DNA of 64,000 nucleotides, from contig NZ_JACCFM010000001.1 in assembly GCF_013410665.1 (NCBI RefSeq), positions 3,100,001-3,164,000 of the forward strand. Direction: 5' to 3'. Source of the stretch: Leifsonia psychrotolerans (GTDB taxonomy: Bacteria > Actinomycetota > Actinomycetes > Actinomycetales > Microbacteriaceae). Within the stretch, counting starts at the first letter, position 1. The number at the start of each line of letters is the position of its first letter. Under the pieces are notes generated by a model. The model was not told the DNA's origin. It saw only the letters and a program-made list of their open reading frames with translations, and searched no databases. The translations under genes were made by a program, and so were the position numbers. Positions 26,595 to 35,018 of this stretch are shown piece by piece.

Positions 26595-27505
26595 TGACTC
26601 ACGCCACGTCGACACTCACGAGCCGCCGCCCACGGCCACACGCAGGAACCGTGTTCTCGTGGGTTGCGCTCACGCTTCTCTTGCTCGTCACGCTGTTCCC
26701 ATTCATCTGGATGCTGCGAACGGCTTTCACGTCAAACGCCGATATCTTCTCCGGCAGCATGTCGGTCATCCCCGAGAATCCGACGGCCATCAACTTCACG
26801 CGTGTTCTCGGCCTTGCCACGGTCGAGGAAGATCTCGCCGCCGGGGGAACGGGGGCTGGTGTTGATTTCTTCCTCTACTTGCGCAACTCGATCCTGTTCA
26901 CCGGTGCGCTGGTGATTGGCCAGGTTGGGTTTAGCGCCCTTGCCGCCTACGCCTTCGCCCGGCTGCGGTTCAAGGGACGGGACGTGCTCTTCGCCATTTT
27001 CCTCAGTGCGCTCATGGTTCCGCCGATCTTCACGGTGCTGCCGAACTTTGTGCTGATGCGCAATCTCGGCTGGATCGACACCTTTGCCGGTCTCGTCGCT
27101 CCGTACCTCCTGATGACGCCGTTCGCTATCTTCTTTCTGCGCCAGTTCTTTCTGGCGATTCCGCGTGAAATCGAAGAAGCTGCACTGCTGGACGGTGCCG
27201 GTCGATTCCGCATCTTCAGTCGCGTGATCGCGCCCATGGCGGCGGCGCCCATCGCAACGCTGGCCATTATCACCGCGGTCACAGCGTGGAACGAGTACAT
27301 GTGGCCTCAGTTGATCGGTCGCTCCCCGGATGTGCGCCTCCTCAATGTGGCTGTCGCCGCGTTCGCGCAATCTTCCCCGTCGACCTCACCGGACTGGGCC
27401 GGCCTCATGGCCGCAGCCTCGCTTCAAGTGATTCCCATGGTCGTGCTGCTGCTCATCTTTGGCCGCAAGATCATCAACTCGATTGGTTTTACTGGCGTCA
27501 AATAA
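26594..27505 (+). CDS. Carbohydrate ABC transporter permease, MalG type
   Basis: Second permease subunit of 303 residues with six membrane segments; the EAA loop reads EEAALLDGAGRFRIFSRVIAP (about 192-212). It is coupled to the previous gene by a one-base overlap and followed 58 bases later by the binding-protein gene. No ATP-binding subunit is encoded nearby; a shared ATPase of the MsiK type elsewhere in the genome is the usual solution in actinobacteria. Confidence 0.93.
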   Translation: MTHATSTLTSRRPRPHAGTVFSWVALTLLLLVTLFPFIWMLRTAFTSNADIFSGSMSVIPENPTAINFTRVLGLATVEEDLAAGGTGAGVDFFLYLRNSILFTGALVIGQVGFSALAAYAFARLRFKGRDVLFAIFLSALMVPPIFTVLPNFVLMRNLGWIDTFAGLVAPYLLMTPFAIFFLRQFFLAIPREIEEAALLDGAGRFRIFSRVIAPMAAAPIATLAIITAVTAWNEYMWPQLIGRSPDVRLLNVAVAAFAQSSPSTSPDWAGLMAAASLQVIPMVVLLLIFGRKIINSIGFTGVK

Positions 27506-27563
27506 CCTCCCCCTCTCACCACCCTGGGCACGTCCGCCCCTACCCCTCTGGAAAGGGAATCGA

Positions 27564-28910
27564 ATGAACAGCAAACACACGCGCACCATTGCCGTTGCGC
27601 TCCTCGCGTGTAGCGCAGTGGCCCTCACGGGTTGCTCCGCCGTCGGATCGGAAGCAGCATCCGATGATGTCACCCTCACCTACTCGCTGTGGGACCCGAA
27701 TCAGTTGCCCGCCTACCAGGAGTGTGCAACCGACTTCACCGCTAAAACCGGCATCAAGGTGGAGATCACCCAGCAGGGCTGGGACGACTACTGGAAGACC
27801 ATCACGACCGGAATCGTGTCGGGCACTGCCCCCGACGTGATCACGGATCACGTGGCTTACTACCCCGAATTGGCCGACAACAACCAGTTGCTTGACCTCC
27901 AGCCCTACGTGGACAAGGACAAAGTCGACCTCACCCAGTACACCGGCGACCTCGCCAGCCTGTGGGTGAAGGATGGCAAGCGCTACGGCCTGCCGCAGGA
28001 CTGGGACACCATCGCTCTGGTCTACAACACGGCAGATGTGAAAGACGCGGGCATCGATGCAGCGTCGCTGAACGACCTCACCTGGAATCCGACCGATGGC
28101 GGCAGCTTCGGCAAGGCAATCGCTCACCTGACGATCGATAAGGCCGGCGTGCGCGGTGACGAACCAGGATTCGACAAGGACAACGTTGCCACCTACGGCT
28201 GGGGTCTCGAGGCTGGCGGCGGTGTGGTCGGGCAGACCCAGTGGTCGTGGTCCGCACTCTCGACAGGCTTCGAGTACCTGAACGAGAACCCGTTCGGCAC
28301 GGAGTTTCAACTCGCTGACCCGCGCCTGGCTGAGACATTGGGCTGGTGGCAGAACCAGATCAAGGCCGGCTTCGTCGTTCCTCTCGAACAGGCCGGACAG
28401 CTTGGCCTCGAGCCGCAGCTGCTCCAGAACAAGGCAGCGATGATCTCTGATGGTTCATGGCGCATCAACACGTGGGCCAATGCCACTGAGCAGGACCTCG
28501 CATTCGCGAAGCTGCCGGTCGGCCCCGAGGGGCGCAAGACCATCATCAACGGTCTCGCACCATCCATCACCGCGGGCACCAAGCACCCTGATCAGGCGTG
28601 GGAACTCGTCAAGTTCATCGGCTCGGCGGACTGCCAGAACATCGTGGCAAAGACCGGTGTCGTCTTCCCCGCCATTCCGGCTGCTGCGCAGGCCTCGGCC
28701 GCCGTGCGCACCGCGCAGGGCATCGACGTCACTCCGTTCCTCGAGGAGGCTTTGGACCCCGCCGGTATCGCGTACTACCCGATCACCCTGCACGCCAACG
28801 CGATCAACTCCGATGCCCAGGCTGTCATCGACGAGATCCAGCAGCAGAAGGCCGTTCCGAAAGACGCCCTCAGTGCGCTGAACGATCGCGTCAACGCCCT
28901 GTTCAAGTAA
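27564..28910 (+). CDS. Carbohydrate ABC transporter substrate-binding lipoprotein
   Basis: Family 1 solute-binding protein of 448 residues. The signal peptide ends in the lipobox VALTGC (Cys about 21). The mature part starts with a typical LTYSLWDPNQLPAYQECATDFTAKTG. The gene sits with an alpha-galactosidase and the family often binds oligosaccharides, so a galactoside such as raffinose or melibiose is a reasonable inferred ligand. ATG 27564 follows ggaaaggga. A strong hairpin directly after the stop probably protects this message or limits read-through. Confidence 0.93.
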   Translation: MNSKHTRTIAVALLACSAVALTGCSAVGSEAASDDVTLTYSLWDPNQLPAYQECATDFTAKTGIKVEITQQGWDDYWKTITTGIVSGTAPDVITDHVAYYPELADNNQLLDLQPYVDKDKVDLTQYTGDLASLWVKDGKRYGLPQDWDTIALVYNTADVKDAGIDAASLNDLTWNPTDGGSFGKAIAHLTIDKAGVRGDEPGFDKDNVATYGWGLEAGGGVVGQTQWSWSALSTGFEYLNENPFGTEFQLADPRLAETLGWWQNQIKAGFVVPLEQAGQLGLEPQLLQNKAAMISDGSWRINTWANATEQDLAFAKLPVGPEGRKTIINGLAPSITAGTKHPDQAWELVKFIGSADCQNIVAKTGVVFPAIPAAAQASAAVRTAQGIDVTPFLEEALDPAGIAYYPITLHANAINSDAQAVIDEIQQQKAVPKDALSALNDRVNALFK

Positions 28911-28923
28911 TACACATCCAATT

Positions 28924-28957
28924 GTCGACCGCAGCGCCGCATGGCGCTGCGGTCGAC
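28924..28957 (+). terminator. Perfect hairpin between binding protein and alpha-galactosidase genes
   Basis: Stem gtcgaccgcagcgcc / ggcgctgcggtcgac (15 bp, no mismatch) with loop gcat, 13 bases after the stop codon. There is no T run, so partial termination or 3'-end stabilisation of the binding-protein message is more likely than full termination. Confidence 0.75.
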
Positions 28958-28976
28958 ACGTACCACGAGAGCTCAC

Positions 28977-30485
28977 ATGACTCAGACCACTTCACTCACC
29001 CTCGACGGACTGTCCGTGGTCATCCACTCCGACGTCACCATCGGGCAGATCGACGGTGGATACATCGTCACGGGTGACGCCATTCGCATTGACCATTCGA
29101 TCGAGGCGACACTGTTCTATCGCAACGGGTGGAACTCGTGGTCTCCCACCGGCTGGCATTCGCTGAGTGCCGAACCGCTGCGCATCTACGACAACCCGGA
29201 GAGGTTGCTGACCGCCGACGACGCGGCGACCGACGACCCGTCCCGACATATGGGAAGCACGGTCGGTGCGCTCGACGTGGGGGAGGGTCGGGTGCTCCTG
29301 CTCGGTGCGTTGAGCCTGGGGGCTCCGCGAGTCGCTGCTGAGAAAGACGCGCTTGTCGGCGAGGCCGATGACCCGGGGGTGCAGTGGTTCGTTGCCGTGG
29401 GAACCGAGCAGCAGGTCTTCGCTCGGTATGCCGAGCTTGTGGCCGAGCGATTTGGTCGAGCGAGCGGAACGGCCGGCACCGTGTGGTCGTCGTGGTACTC
29501 CTACTTCGAGGACATCGACGAGGCGAAGATCGGCACGGCCATCGAGGATCTCGAGGGCTATCCGTTCGATGTCGTACAGATTGACGACGGGTGGGAGCGC
29601 ATCGTCGGCGACTGGGTTGTCGGCAACGGGTTCCCGAGCGGCCTCACGGCTCTCGCGTCACGAATCACGAGAGCCGGATTCCGCGCCGCACTGTGGGTGG
29701 CGCCGATGATCTGCCTGCCCCAATCGGAGATTGCACGCACGCATCCGGACTGGCTTGTGACGGATGCCGCAGGTGAGGCGATGGTCGCCGGCTACAACTG
29801 GGGTTCTCACTACTACGCCCTCGACACCACGCGTGCCGACGTGCAGCAGTACCTCACCGAGCTTTTCGAGGGCTTGGTCGAGAAGGGATTCACCTACTTC
29901 AAGCTTGACTTCATGTACGCCGGGGCGTTGGAAGGGCGACGTTCGACGAACGCACACCGCGATACGGTCTATCGCGAGGCCATCGAGCTGATCAGACGGG
30001 CCGTCGGGCCCGACACGTACCTCCTCGGCAGCGGCGTGCCCATGCTGGCTTCTGTCGGAGTTTTTGATGGCGCGCGAGTGGGCCCGGATGTCGCACCATA
30101 CTGGGACAACACCGAACGCAAGAGAGACCGAAGCGGTCCTGGGGCCTACAACAGCCTCGCCAACTCGGTGTCACGTGTATGGATGAAGCGCTGGTACGAC
30201 GTCGACCCCGACGTCGTCTTCTTCCGAGCTCGCCGCAGCCTGCTCGATGAGCGTGGCCGAGGCCTTCTCGTCGACCTGGCCCAGATTGCGGGGTTCAAAT
30301 CGACGTCCGACCCCGTCTCCTGGCTGGACGAGGCCGAACAAGGTCGGCTTCGCGCATTCCTTGCTGACGCGCCTATGGTGCGTCAACTGGGCCGCTATCG
30401 CTTCCAGCTTGACGAGCGAGTCGTCGATTTTACTGACTACGTCGAAAACACCCGAGACGATCTGGAGTCGATGCTCGTCAAATAG
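28977..30485 (+). CDS. Alpha-galactosidase, GH36-like
   Basis: Intracellular glycosidase of 502 residues hydrolysing terminal alpha-galactosides. The N-terminal beta domain has RNGWNSWSPTGW. In the barrel, VVQIDDGWE is the family substrate-binding motif, TYFKLDFMYAG holds the nucleophile Asp (KxD), and ARVGPDVAPYW holds the acid/base Asp (RxxxD). There is no signal peptide, so the substrate must be imported first, which fits the transporter just upstream. Start ATG 28977; an earlier in-frame ATG at 28941 lies inside the hairpin. The length is shorter than tetrameric GH36 enzymes of about 730 residues. Confidence 0.9.
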   Translation: MTQTTSLTLDGLSVVIHSDVTIGQIDGGYIVTGDAIRIDHSIEATLFYRNGWNSWSPTGWHSLSAEPLRIYDNPERLLTADDAATDDPSRHMGSTVGALDVGEGRVLLLGALSLGAPRVAAEKDALVGEADDPGVQWFVAVGTEQQVFARYAELVAERFGRASGTAGTVWSSWYSYFEDIDEAKIGTAIEDLEGYPFDVVQIDDGWERIVGDWVVGNGFPSGLTALASRITRAGFRAALWVAPMICLPQSEIARTHPDWLVTDAAGEAMVAGYNWGSHYYALDTTRADVQQYLTELFEGLVEKGFTYFKLDFMYAGALEGRRSTNAHRDTVYREAIELIRRAVGPDTYLLGSGVPMLASVGVFDGARVGPDVAPYWDNTERKRDRSGPGAYNSLANSVSRVWMKRWYDVDPDVVFFRARRSLLDERGRGLLVDLAQIAGFKSTSDPVSWLDEAEQGRLRAFLADAPMVRQLGRYRFQLDERVVDFTDYVENTRDDLESMLVK

Positions 30486-30526
30486 TGGTCGGCCAGGACT
30501 TCGCTCTTACATTATCCCGCCATCTG

Positions 30527-30540
30527 TTATAACGTTTTCA
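30527..30540. promoter_or_regulatory. Possible CG-centred LacI/ROK-type operator
   Basis: ttataacgttttca is a partial palindrome centred on CG, 78 bases upstream of the secreted glycosidase. It resembles the aacgtt core of LacI-type operators such as those at 63240-63277. It is weak and tentative. Confidence 0.3.
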
Positions 30541-30617
30541 CGTCACGTTGCATAATTGCAGTGAGGTACACGAGCGGATGTGCAGCAGTCGGACGACGAA
30601 AGACGAAGGGGTCTCTC

Positions 30618-32579
30618 ATGCGAACCAAATTACTGTCTAGATCACCGCTGGTGGTCGCACTGATCAGCGCAAGCATCATCATCTCGCCCGCGGTTGTTGC
30701 GCCCGCATCAGCGGCGCCGGTCGTCGTGTCACAAGTCGCAAAGAACGGCACGAAAGGCTACCTGCTCGTGGACGGCAAACCATTCACGATGAGTGGAGTT
30801 CAGTCGTTCGGCGAATGGCAAACCTTCGGCAACGACTCCATGAGTCCCATACCGACCAACCAAAACACCCGCATCCTGTCGCAAGACTGGCTGGAGAACA
30901 CCTTCGAGAAAACCGCTGCGGCGGGATTCAGCACAATCCAGATCGAGTTGGCGTGGAATCAGATCGAGCCGACAACGCCGGGCGTATACGACTGGACGTT
31001 GATCGACAAGTACGTCGCGTGGGCCAAGAAGTACAACCTCAAGATGGACTTCGTCTGGTGGGGCGCCAACGGGTGCGGTGGCGGAGTTCTGCCGAACAGT
31101 GCGCACGGGTTCATGACCTCGATCCCGGTGTACCTGCAAAACCAGTCGAAGTACTGGGGGAATGGGGGCAACGGTGAAGAGGTTTTCCCCTATCTCCCCA
31201 TCGTAGGAAATGCGCACTACGCGGACGCAAACTATCTCTTCGCCAGTGAGCGCACTGCGGTCACGGCCATGTTCAATCATCTAGCCGACTACGACACCAC
31301 CCACCAGACGATCCTGTTCCAGGTCTACAACGAACCCAACCTGACAAACACCTGGGGCAGTCAGACTGCGCTCTGGCTCAGTTTGATCGATCAGTTGGGC
31401 GCTGCCGTCAAGAACTCGAACTACATCGTGGCAACGCGGGTGAATTTCGCGGGATCACGGTTGCCGAATGGATCCATCGGCGCGCTTGCGAACATTGATT
31501 TCGCTGGTCCGGACTACTACTCGTGGAATGTCACCGACATCGCAAAGGCCGTCGTTGACACAGCAACCAAATCGGATATCGCCTACATTCCCGAGACGTT
31601 CAGCAACAACTCCTATCTCACCTCGATTGCTGCCACTGCACTGGTGAACGGTGGTTTCGTCGACTTCTGGCAGCTCAATAACGGTTGGGCCGGCCGAAAC
31701 TACTCCTTCTTCGGCCATCCGTCCGAAGGGTATCCGAGCTACACCACCTGGACGCTGGGCACGATGCCCACCCTGCCCGAGGGCGTCAGTCGTATGAACA
31801 GCTTCAATACGGGCGTCAACAAAATGACCCAGCTCGTGGCTCAGGCTCTGCCAGCCGACATGAGGGGGTTCAACATTGGCACGAACGTCCCCAGCACGAG
31901 CTACAACGGCTCGGCGACCTTGAATAACACGACGGTGACCTTCAGCACGCCCGACGGTTCGATTGGGCTTGCTCTCTACGATGCCGTCAGCAACAGTCAC
32001 TACCTGGTTTCTGATACCCGGACCTCAGCCACATATAACCTCGGCTCATCGACCGCGACAGCTTCGATGGGTTCGTTTGACGCAGCTGGAACCTGGGTCT
32101 CTCAGGGGTCCCGTTCTGTCGCGAGCACTGGAAACATCCAAATCAATCCCGGCGAATTGATCAAGGTAAGCGCTCCCAGCGGCACAAACCTGGCATTGAA
32201 CCACCCGGCGAGTGCCACATCGTCGTACTCGGGTCAGGCGGCATCCAATGCGGTCGATGGGAACATCGCCACTCAGTGGACCGCGGGCACGGGTACATTT
32301 CCGCAGTCGCTCACAGTTGACCTGGGTGGTGTGCGGGCGTTAGCGACGGTGAAGCAACGTTTCGCGGAGACAGACAGCTCTACCTATAAATACCGAGTGG
32401 AGGGTTCCACTGATAACAGCACGTGGACCACGCTGGTCGATATGACAGCAGCGGGAGTTCTCACCAACTCAGCGGTGACCGCCAGCGTGAGCGGAAGCTA
32501 CCGATACGTGAAACTGACCGTCACCGCAATAGATCACGGTCATTGGGCCAACAGTAAGGAATTCGAGGTGCTCGGATAA
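30618..32579 (+). CDS. Secreted clan GH-A glycosidase (beta-galactosidase-like) with discoidin/CBM32 domain
   Basis: Exported enzyme of 653 residues. Signal peptide about 1-33 (LVVALISASIIISPAVVAPASA). The barrel has GFSTIQIELAWNQIEPTTPGVYDW, as in GH35/GH42 enzymes; the acid/base Glu is in FQVYNEPN and the likely nucleophile Glu in AYIPETF. A beta domain spans about 400-510. The C-terminal 135 residues (NLALNHPASATSSY to the end) form an F5/8-type C carbohydrate-binding domain. It would release galactose or galactosides outside the cell for the adjacent transporter. The start at 30618 follows gaaggggtctctc. Confidence 0.87.
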   Translation: MRTKLLSRSPLVVALISASIIISPAVVAPASAAPVVVSQVAKNGTKGYLLVDGKPFTMSGVQSFGEWQTFGNDSMSPIPTNQNTRILSQDWLENTFEKTAAAGFSTIQIELAWNQIEPTTPGVYDWTLIDKYVAWAKKYNLKMDFVWWGANGCGGGVLPNSAHGFMTSIPVYLQNQSKYWGNGGNGEEVFPYLPIVGNAHYADANYLFASERTAVTAMFNHLADYDTTHQTILFQVYNEPNLTNTWGSQTALWLSLIDQLGAAVKNSNYIVATRVNFAGSRLPNGSIGALANIDFAGPDYYSWNVTDIAKAVVDTATKSDIAYIPETFSNNSYLTSIAATALVNGGFVDFWQLNNGWAGRNYSFFGHPSEGYPSYTTWTLGTMPTLPEGVSRMNSFNTGVNKMTQLVAQALPADMRGFNIGTNVPSTSYNGSATLNNTTVTFSTPDGSIGLALYDAVSNSHYLVSDTRTSATYNLGSSTATASMGSFDAAGTWVSQGSRSVASTGNIQINPGELIKVSAPSGTNLALNHPASATSSYSGQAASNAVDGNIATQWTAGTGTFPQSLTVDLGGVRALATVKQRFAETDSSTYKYRVEGSTDNSTWTTLVDMTAAGVLTNSAVTASVSGSYRYVKLTVTAIDHGHWANSKEFEVLG

Positions 32580-32598
32580 GTCCCGAGAATACGAGTGG

Positions 32599-32638
32599 CC
32601 CCAGAAGTGCCGTGTCCGGAATTCCGGCACTTCTGGGG
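32599..32638 (+). terminator. Hairpin after the secreted glycosidase gene
   Basis: ccccagaagtgccg (32599-32612) pairs with cggcacttctgggg (32625-32638), with an inner palindrome ccggaattccgg. It lies 19 bases after the stop. No T run follows; it separates two convergent genes. Confidence 0.75.
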
Positions 32639-32754
32639 CAGTACGCTTCTGCCGAGAGCGCGCCGCACACCGCGCTGGCTCACTCATCGCCGGGGGCCAG
32701 GAGCAATTGGTCAATGAGAAATGCTCCGTCGTTCTCATCTCACGAAAGCACGAT

Positions 32755-32870
32755 GGCTGGGATGGCTGGGATGGGATCTGCGGCGATGGCTGCGATGTGC
32801 GGCGAGGTACGGCGGGCGCGCAGGATGTGCGGCGGATGTGCGGCGGATGTGCGGGATAGCGACTCAGCCG
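32755..32870. repeat. Low-complexity short repeats between convergent genes
   Basis: Doubled gatggctgg(g/a) units and three copies of a cggatgtgcgg word fill the gap before the DUF222 gene. I see no gene in 32580-32906. Confidence 0.5.
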
Positions 32871-32906
32871 TGGCGACCCAGCCATGGGGGACTCAGTCGC
32901 GGCGGT

Positions 32907-34556
32907 TCAGTTGCGGCGGTGGGTGTCGGTGCGGTGGCGGTTGGCGTCGCGCCAGGTGCGGCTCGGGTCGATCCAGGCCGGGGCTTTCACTTGGGGTCGG
33001 CCGTTGACCATGAGGATCTCCCATCCGGAGGTTTCGATGGTGTGATGATGTCGCCAACACAACGCCACACCATTGTCGACTTCAGTGACGCCGCCTTTGC
33101 TCCAGGGGATCACGTGATGAAACTCGAGCCACTGTGTGGGGGCATCGCAGCCGGGAACGCCGCAGCCGCCGTCGCGGGCGAGGATCGCCCGGCGTTGGGC
33201 ACGGTTGAACAGTCGTTGCGGATCGGTCAGCGTCAGAACCTCACCGTTCTGGCCAAAGAGAACCGTTTGGGTGCCTCCGGCACACATCATCTGATCGACC
33301 GTGCGAAGTGAGATGGGGGCGTCGACGCCGTCGATCCAGCCGACACCGCGACCGGCTTCAATATCGTTCACGTTCACATGCACCACCACCGTCGGCGGTG
33401 CACCACCAATGCTGGGGGTGCTGTCGGCCTGGGCCAGCTGGGTGAACATGCCGCGCAGAATATCGGCCCGCTTCTCACCGGCCGTGCGGGTGTCGCCGTC
33501 ATCGAACTCGTGCCCGGCCGACCCGGGAAGAGGCACCTCGGCTGAGGCTGGACCCTGACCGTGGTCGTCGTGGTCGTGGTCATGGAGGTGCTCGTCGTAT
33601 ACGTCGTGTCCGTCGGGACCGTCGTGACCGTCGTGACCGTCGTGAGAATCGTGCTCGGCTTGGTCGTCGCGTGCCTGGTCGCGTGCCTCATCGCGGGCTT
33701 GCTCGGCGGCGGTGGGGAACGCGGGGGTTTTGCGGGCGGCGATGAACGCGTCGAAGGTGAGGTTCATGATTCCGTACAGATCAGGAGTCACCCCGCCCCG
33801 CACCGGGTAGACGCCGTCTTTGAAGCGGCCGAAACTGATCGTGCTCGTCGCCTCACCCTCGACCTCGTTCGGTGCCACCCCGTCGGGGTCCAGCGCCGCC
33901 TGCCACTGCAACATCTGCACCCGCATCGAGTCCGCCGAGAACGCAAAGCCGGCGCCCGGCTCACCCTCATTCTCGGCCGTAATCGTGCCCGTCGCCGCAG
34001 ACACCAAAGCGCGTTCCGCAGCCGCAAGATCATCGGGGGCAACGCGCGGGGAAATCTCGGCCAGACCGGACATGATCACCTCCGCCGCATCCACCCCCAG
34101 CAAGCCCGCAGCGACCGCGGCACCCACGGTGGGGAACAGTGCGGGGATGATCGTTCCGACGTGCTGGGTGTCCTGCATCCGCAAACCGAGGGCGCTGCGG
34201 CGTTTCGCTTCACGGCCGGAAATGCGGGTGACCCGGGTGATCAGGTCGATGCCACTGGTGCAGCCCCGTTTCGCGGCGAGGGAGTCCCGGCCCAGCCACC
34301 GGCCGGAGCGTTCCTCGACCGTCGCCGCCACAGCCACCCGGCCGGCATCAACCAGCCGGCCGACACCTTCGAACGCACCGAGCACGCCGAGTAGGTCGTC
34401 GTCGGTGAACGCCTCGGGGCTGACGGTGCCGAGCCCGGCCCACAGGGCCTGCGTCTGTTCGAGAACCGCCAGCACCATGGCCGCGGTCGGTGCCGACGCA
34501 CCCGAGGCGGGTGTCGGCTCCGGGGCGGAGACTGGGGGTGGGGAGGTGATTGACAT
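32907..34556 (-). CDS. DUF222 / HNH endonuclease domain protein with His/Asp-rich linker
   Basis: Product of 549 residues. The N-terminal two thirds are the helical DUF222 region (AMVLAVLEQTQALWAGLGT to about residue 270), common and multicopy in actinobacteria. The C-terminal HNH nuclease domain has GCGVPGCDAPTQWLEFHHVIPWSKGG and NGVALCWRHHHTIE, with the HH and N-x8-H metal motif and the two zinc cysteines. Between them a linker (about 300-345) is almost entirely His, Asp, Gly and Glu (HDGHDGHDGPDGHD, then DHDHDDHG), which could bind metal. The start at 34556 has gggagaa upstream. Its biological role is unknown. Confidence 0.9.
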   Translation of the reverse strand: MSITSPPPVSAPEPTPASGASAPTAAMVLAVLEQTQALWAGLGTVSPEAFTDDDLLGVLGAFEGVGRLVDAGRVAVAATVEERSGRWLGRDSLAAKRGCTSGIDLITRVTRISGREAKRRSALGLRMQDTQHVGTIIPALFPTVGAAVAAGLLGVDAAEVIMSGLAEISPRVAPDDLAAAERALVSAATGTITAENEGEPGAGFAFSADSMRVQMLQWQAALDPDGVAPNEVEGEATSTISFGRFKDGVYPVRGGVTPDLYGIMNLTFDAFIAARKTPAFPTAAEQARDEARDQARDDQAEHDSHDGHDGHDGPDGHDVYDEHLHDHDHDDHGQGPASAEVPLPGSAGHEFDDGDTRTAGEKRADILRGMFTQLAQADSTPSIGGAPPTVVVHVNVNDIEAGRGVGWIDGVDAPISLRTVDQMMCAGGTQTVLFGQNGEVLTLTDPQRLFNRAQRRAILARDGGCGVPGCDAPTQWLEFHHVIPWSKGGVTEVDNGVALCWRHHHTIETSGWEILMVNGRPQVKAPAWIDPSRTWRDANRHRTDTHRRN

Positions 34557-34657
34557 AGCTCTATTCTCCCAAAGAACGAACATGATTACGAGCTTTTCTC
34601 AGTAACTGTGCACAAGTTCTCGTACCTGTTTCTGTGGAGGGATCGAGAACTAGTAGC

Positions 34658-35012
34658 CGGTCGAGACTTCGCTCCCCAGTCTCGAGGGTGGCTCGCGGGA
34701 TCTCGACACGCTCGATCAGCGGAAGTGGGCTCGCTCAGCGGATTGGGGCGCGCTCGTTCTCCGCCCCGTTGGTCGAGCGTGTCGAGACCCTGGTTCCCGG
34801 CCCGCGTCCTGAGGTTGGCTTACGGGATCTCGACAGGCTCGATCAGCGGAAGTGGGCTCGATCAGCGGATCGGGGCGCGCTCGTTCTCCGCACCGTTGGT
34901 CGAGCGTGTCGAGACCCTGGGTACCGAACCGCGTCCTGAGGTTGGCTTACGGGATCTCGACAGGCTCGATCAGCGGAAGTGGGCGGGGTGCGCTCGATCA
35001 GCGGAAGGGCGC
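34658..35012. repeat. 127-bp tandem repeat, about 2.7 copies
   Basis: The block starting gggatctcgaca(c/g)gctcgatc begins at 34697, 34824 and 34951, exactly 127 bases apart, and each copy carries gttggtcgagcgtgtcgagaccc. The words match the repeat cluster at 21159-21418. Open frames across it are repeats, not genes. With the DUF222 promoter this accounts for 34557-35018. Confidence 0.9.
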
Positions 35013-35018
35013 CGCGGA

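Noticed and set aside
28924..28957. Full transcription terminator isolating the alpha-galactosidase gene
   Set aside because: There is no T tract, and the alpha-galactosidase gene follows only 19 bases later; a partial terminator or message stabiliser is more likely.
33561..34394. Val-rich frame opposite the DUF222 gene (repeated VVVV stretch)
   Set aside because: It is the antisense of the His/Asp-rich linker, not a membrane protein.
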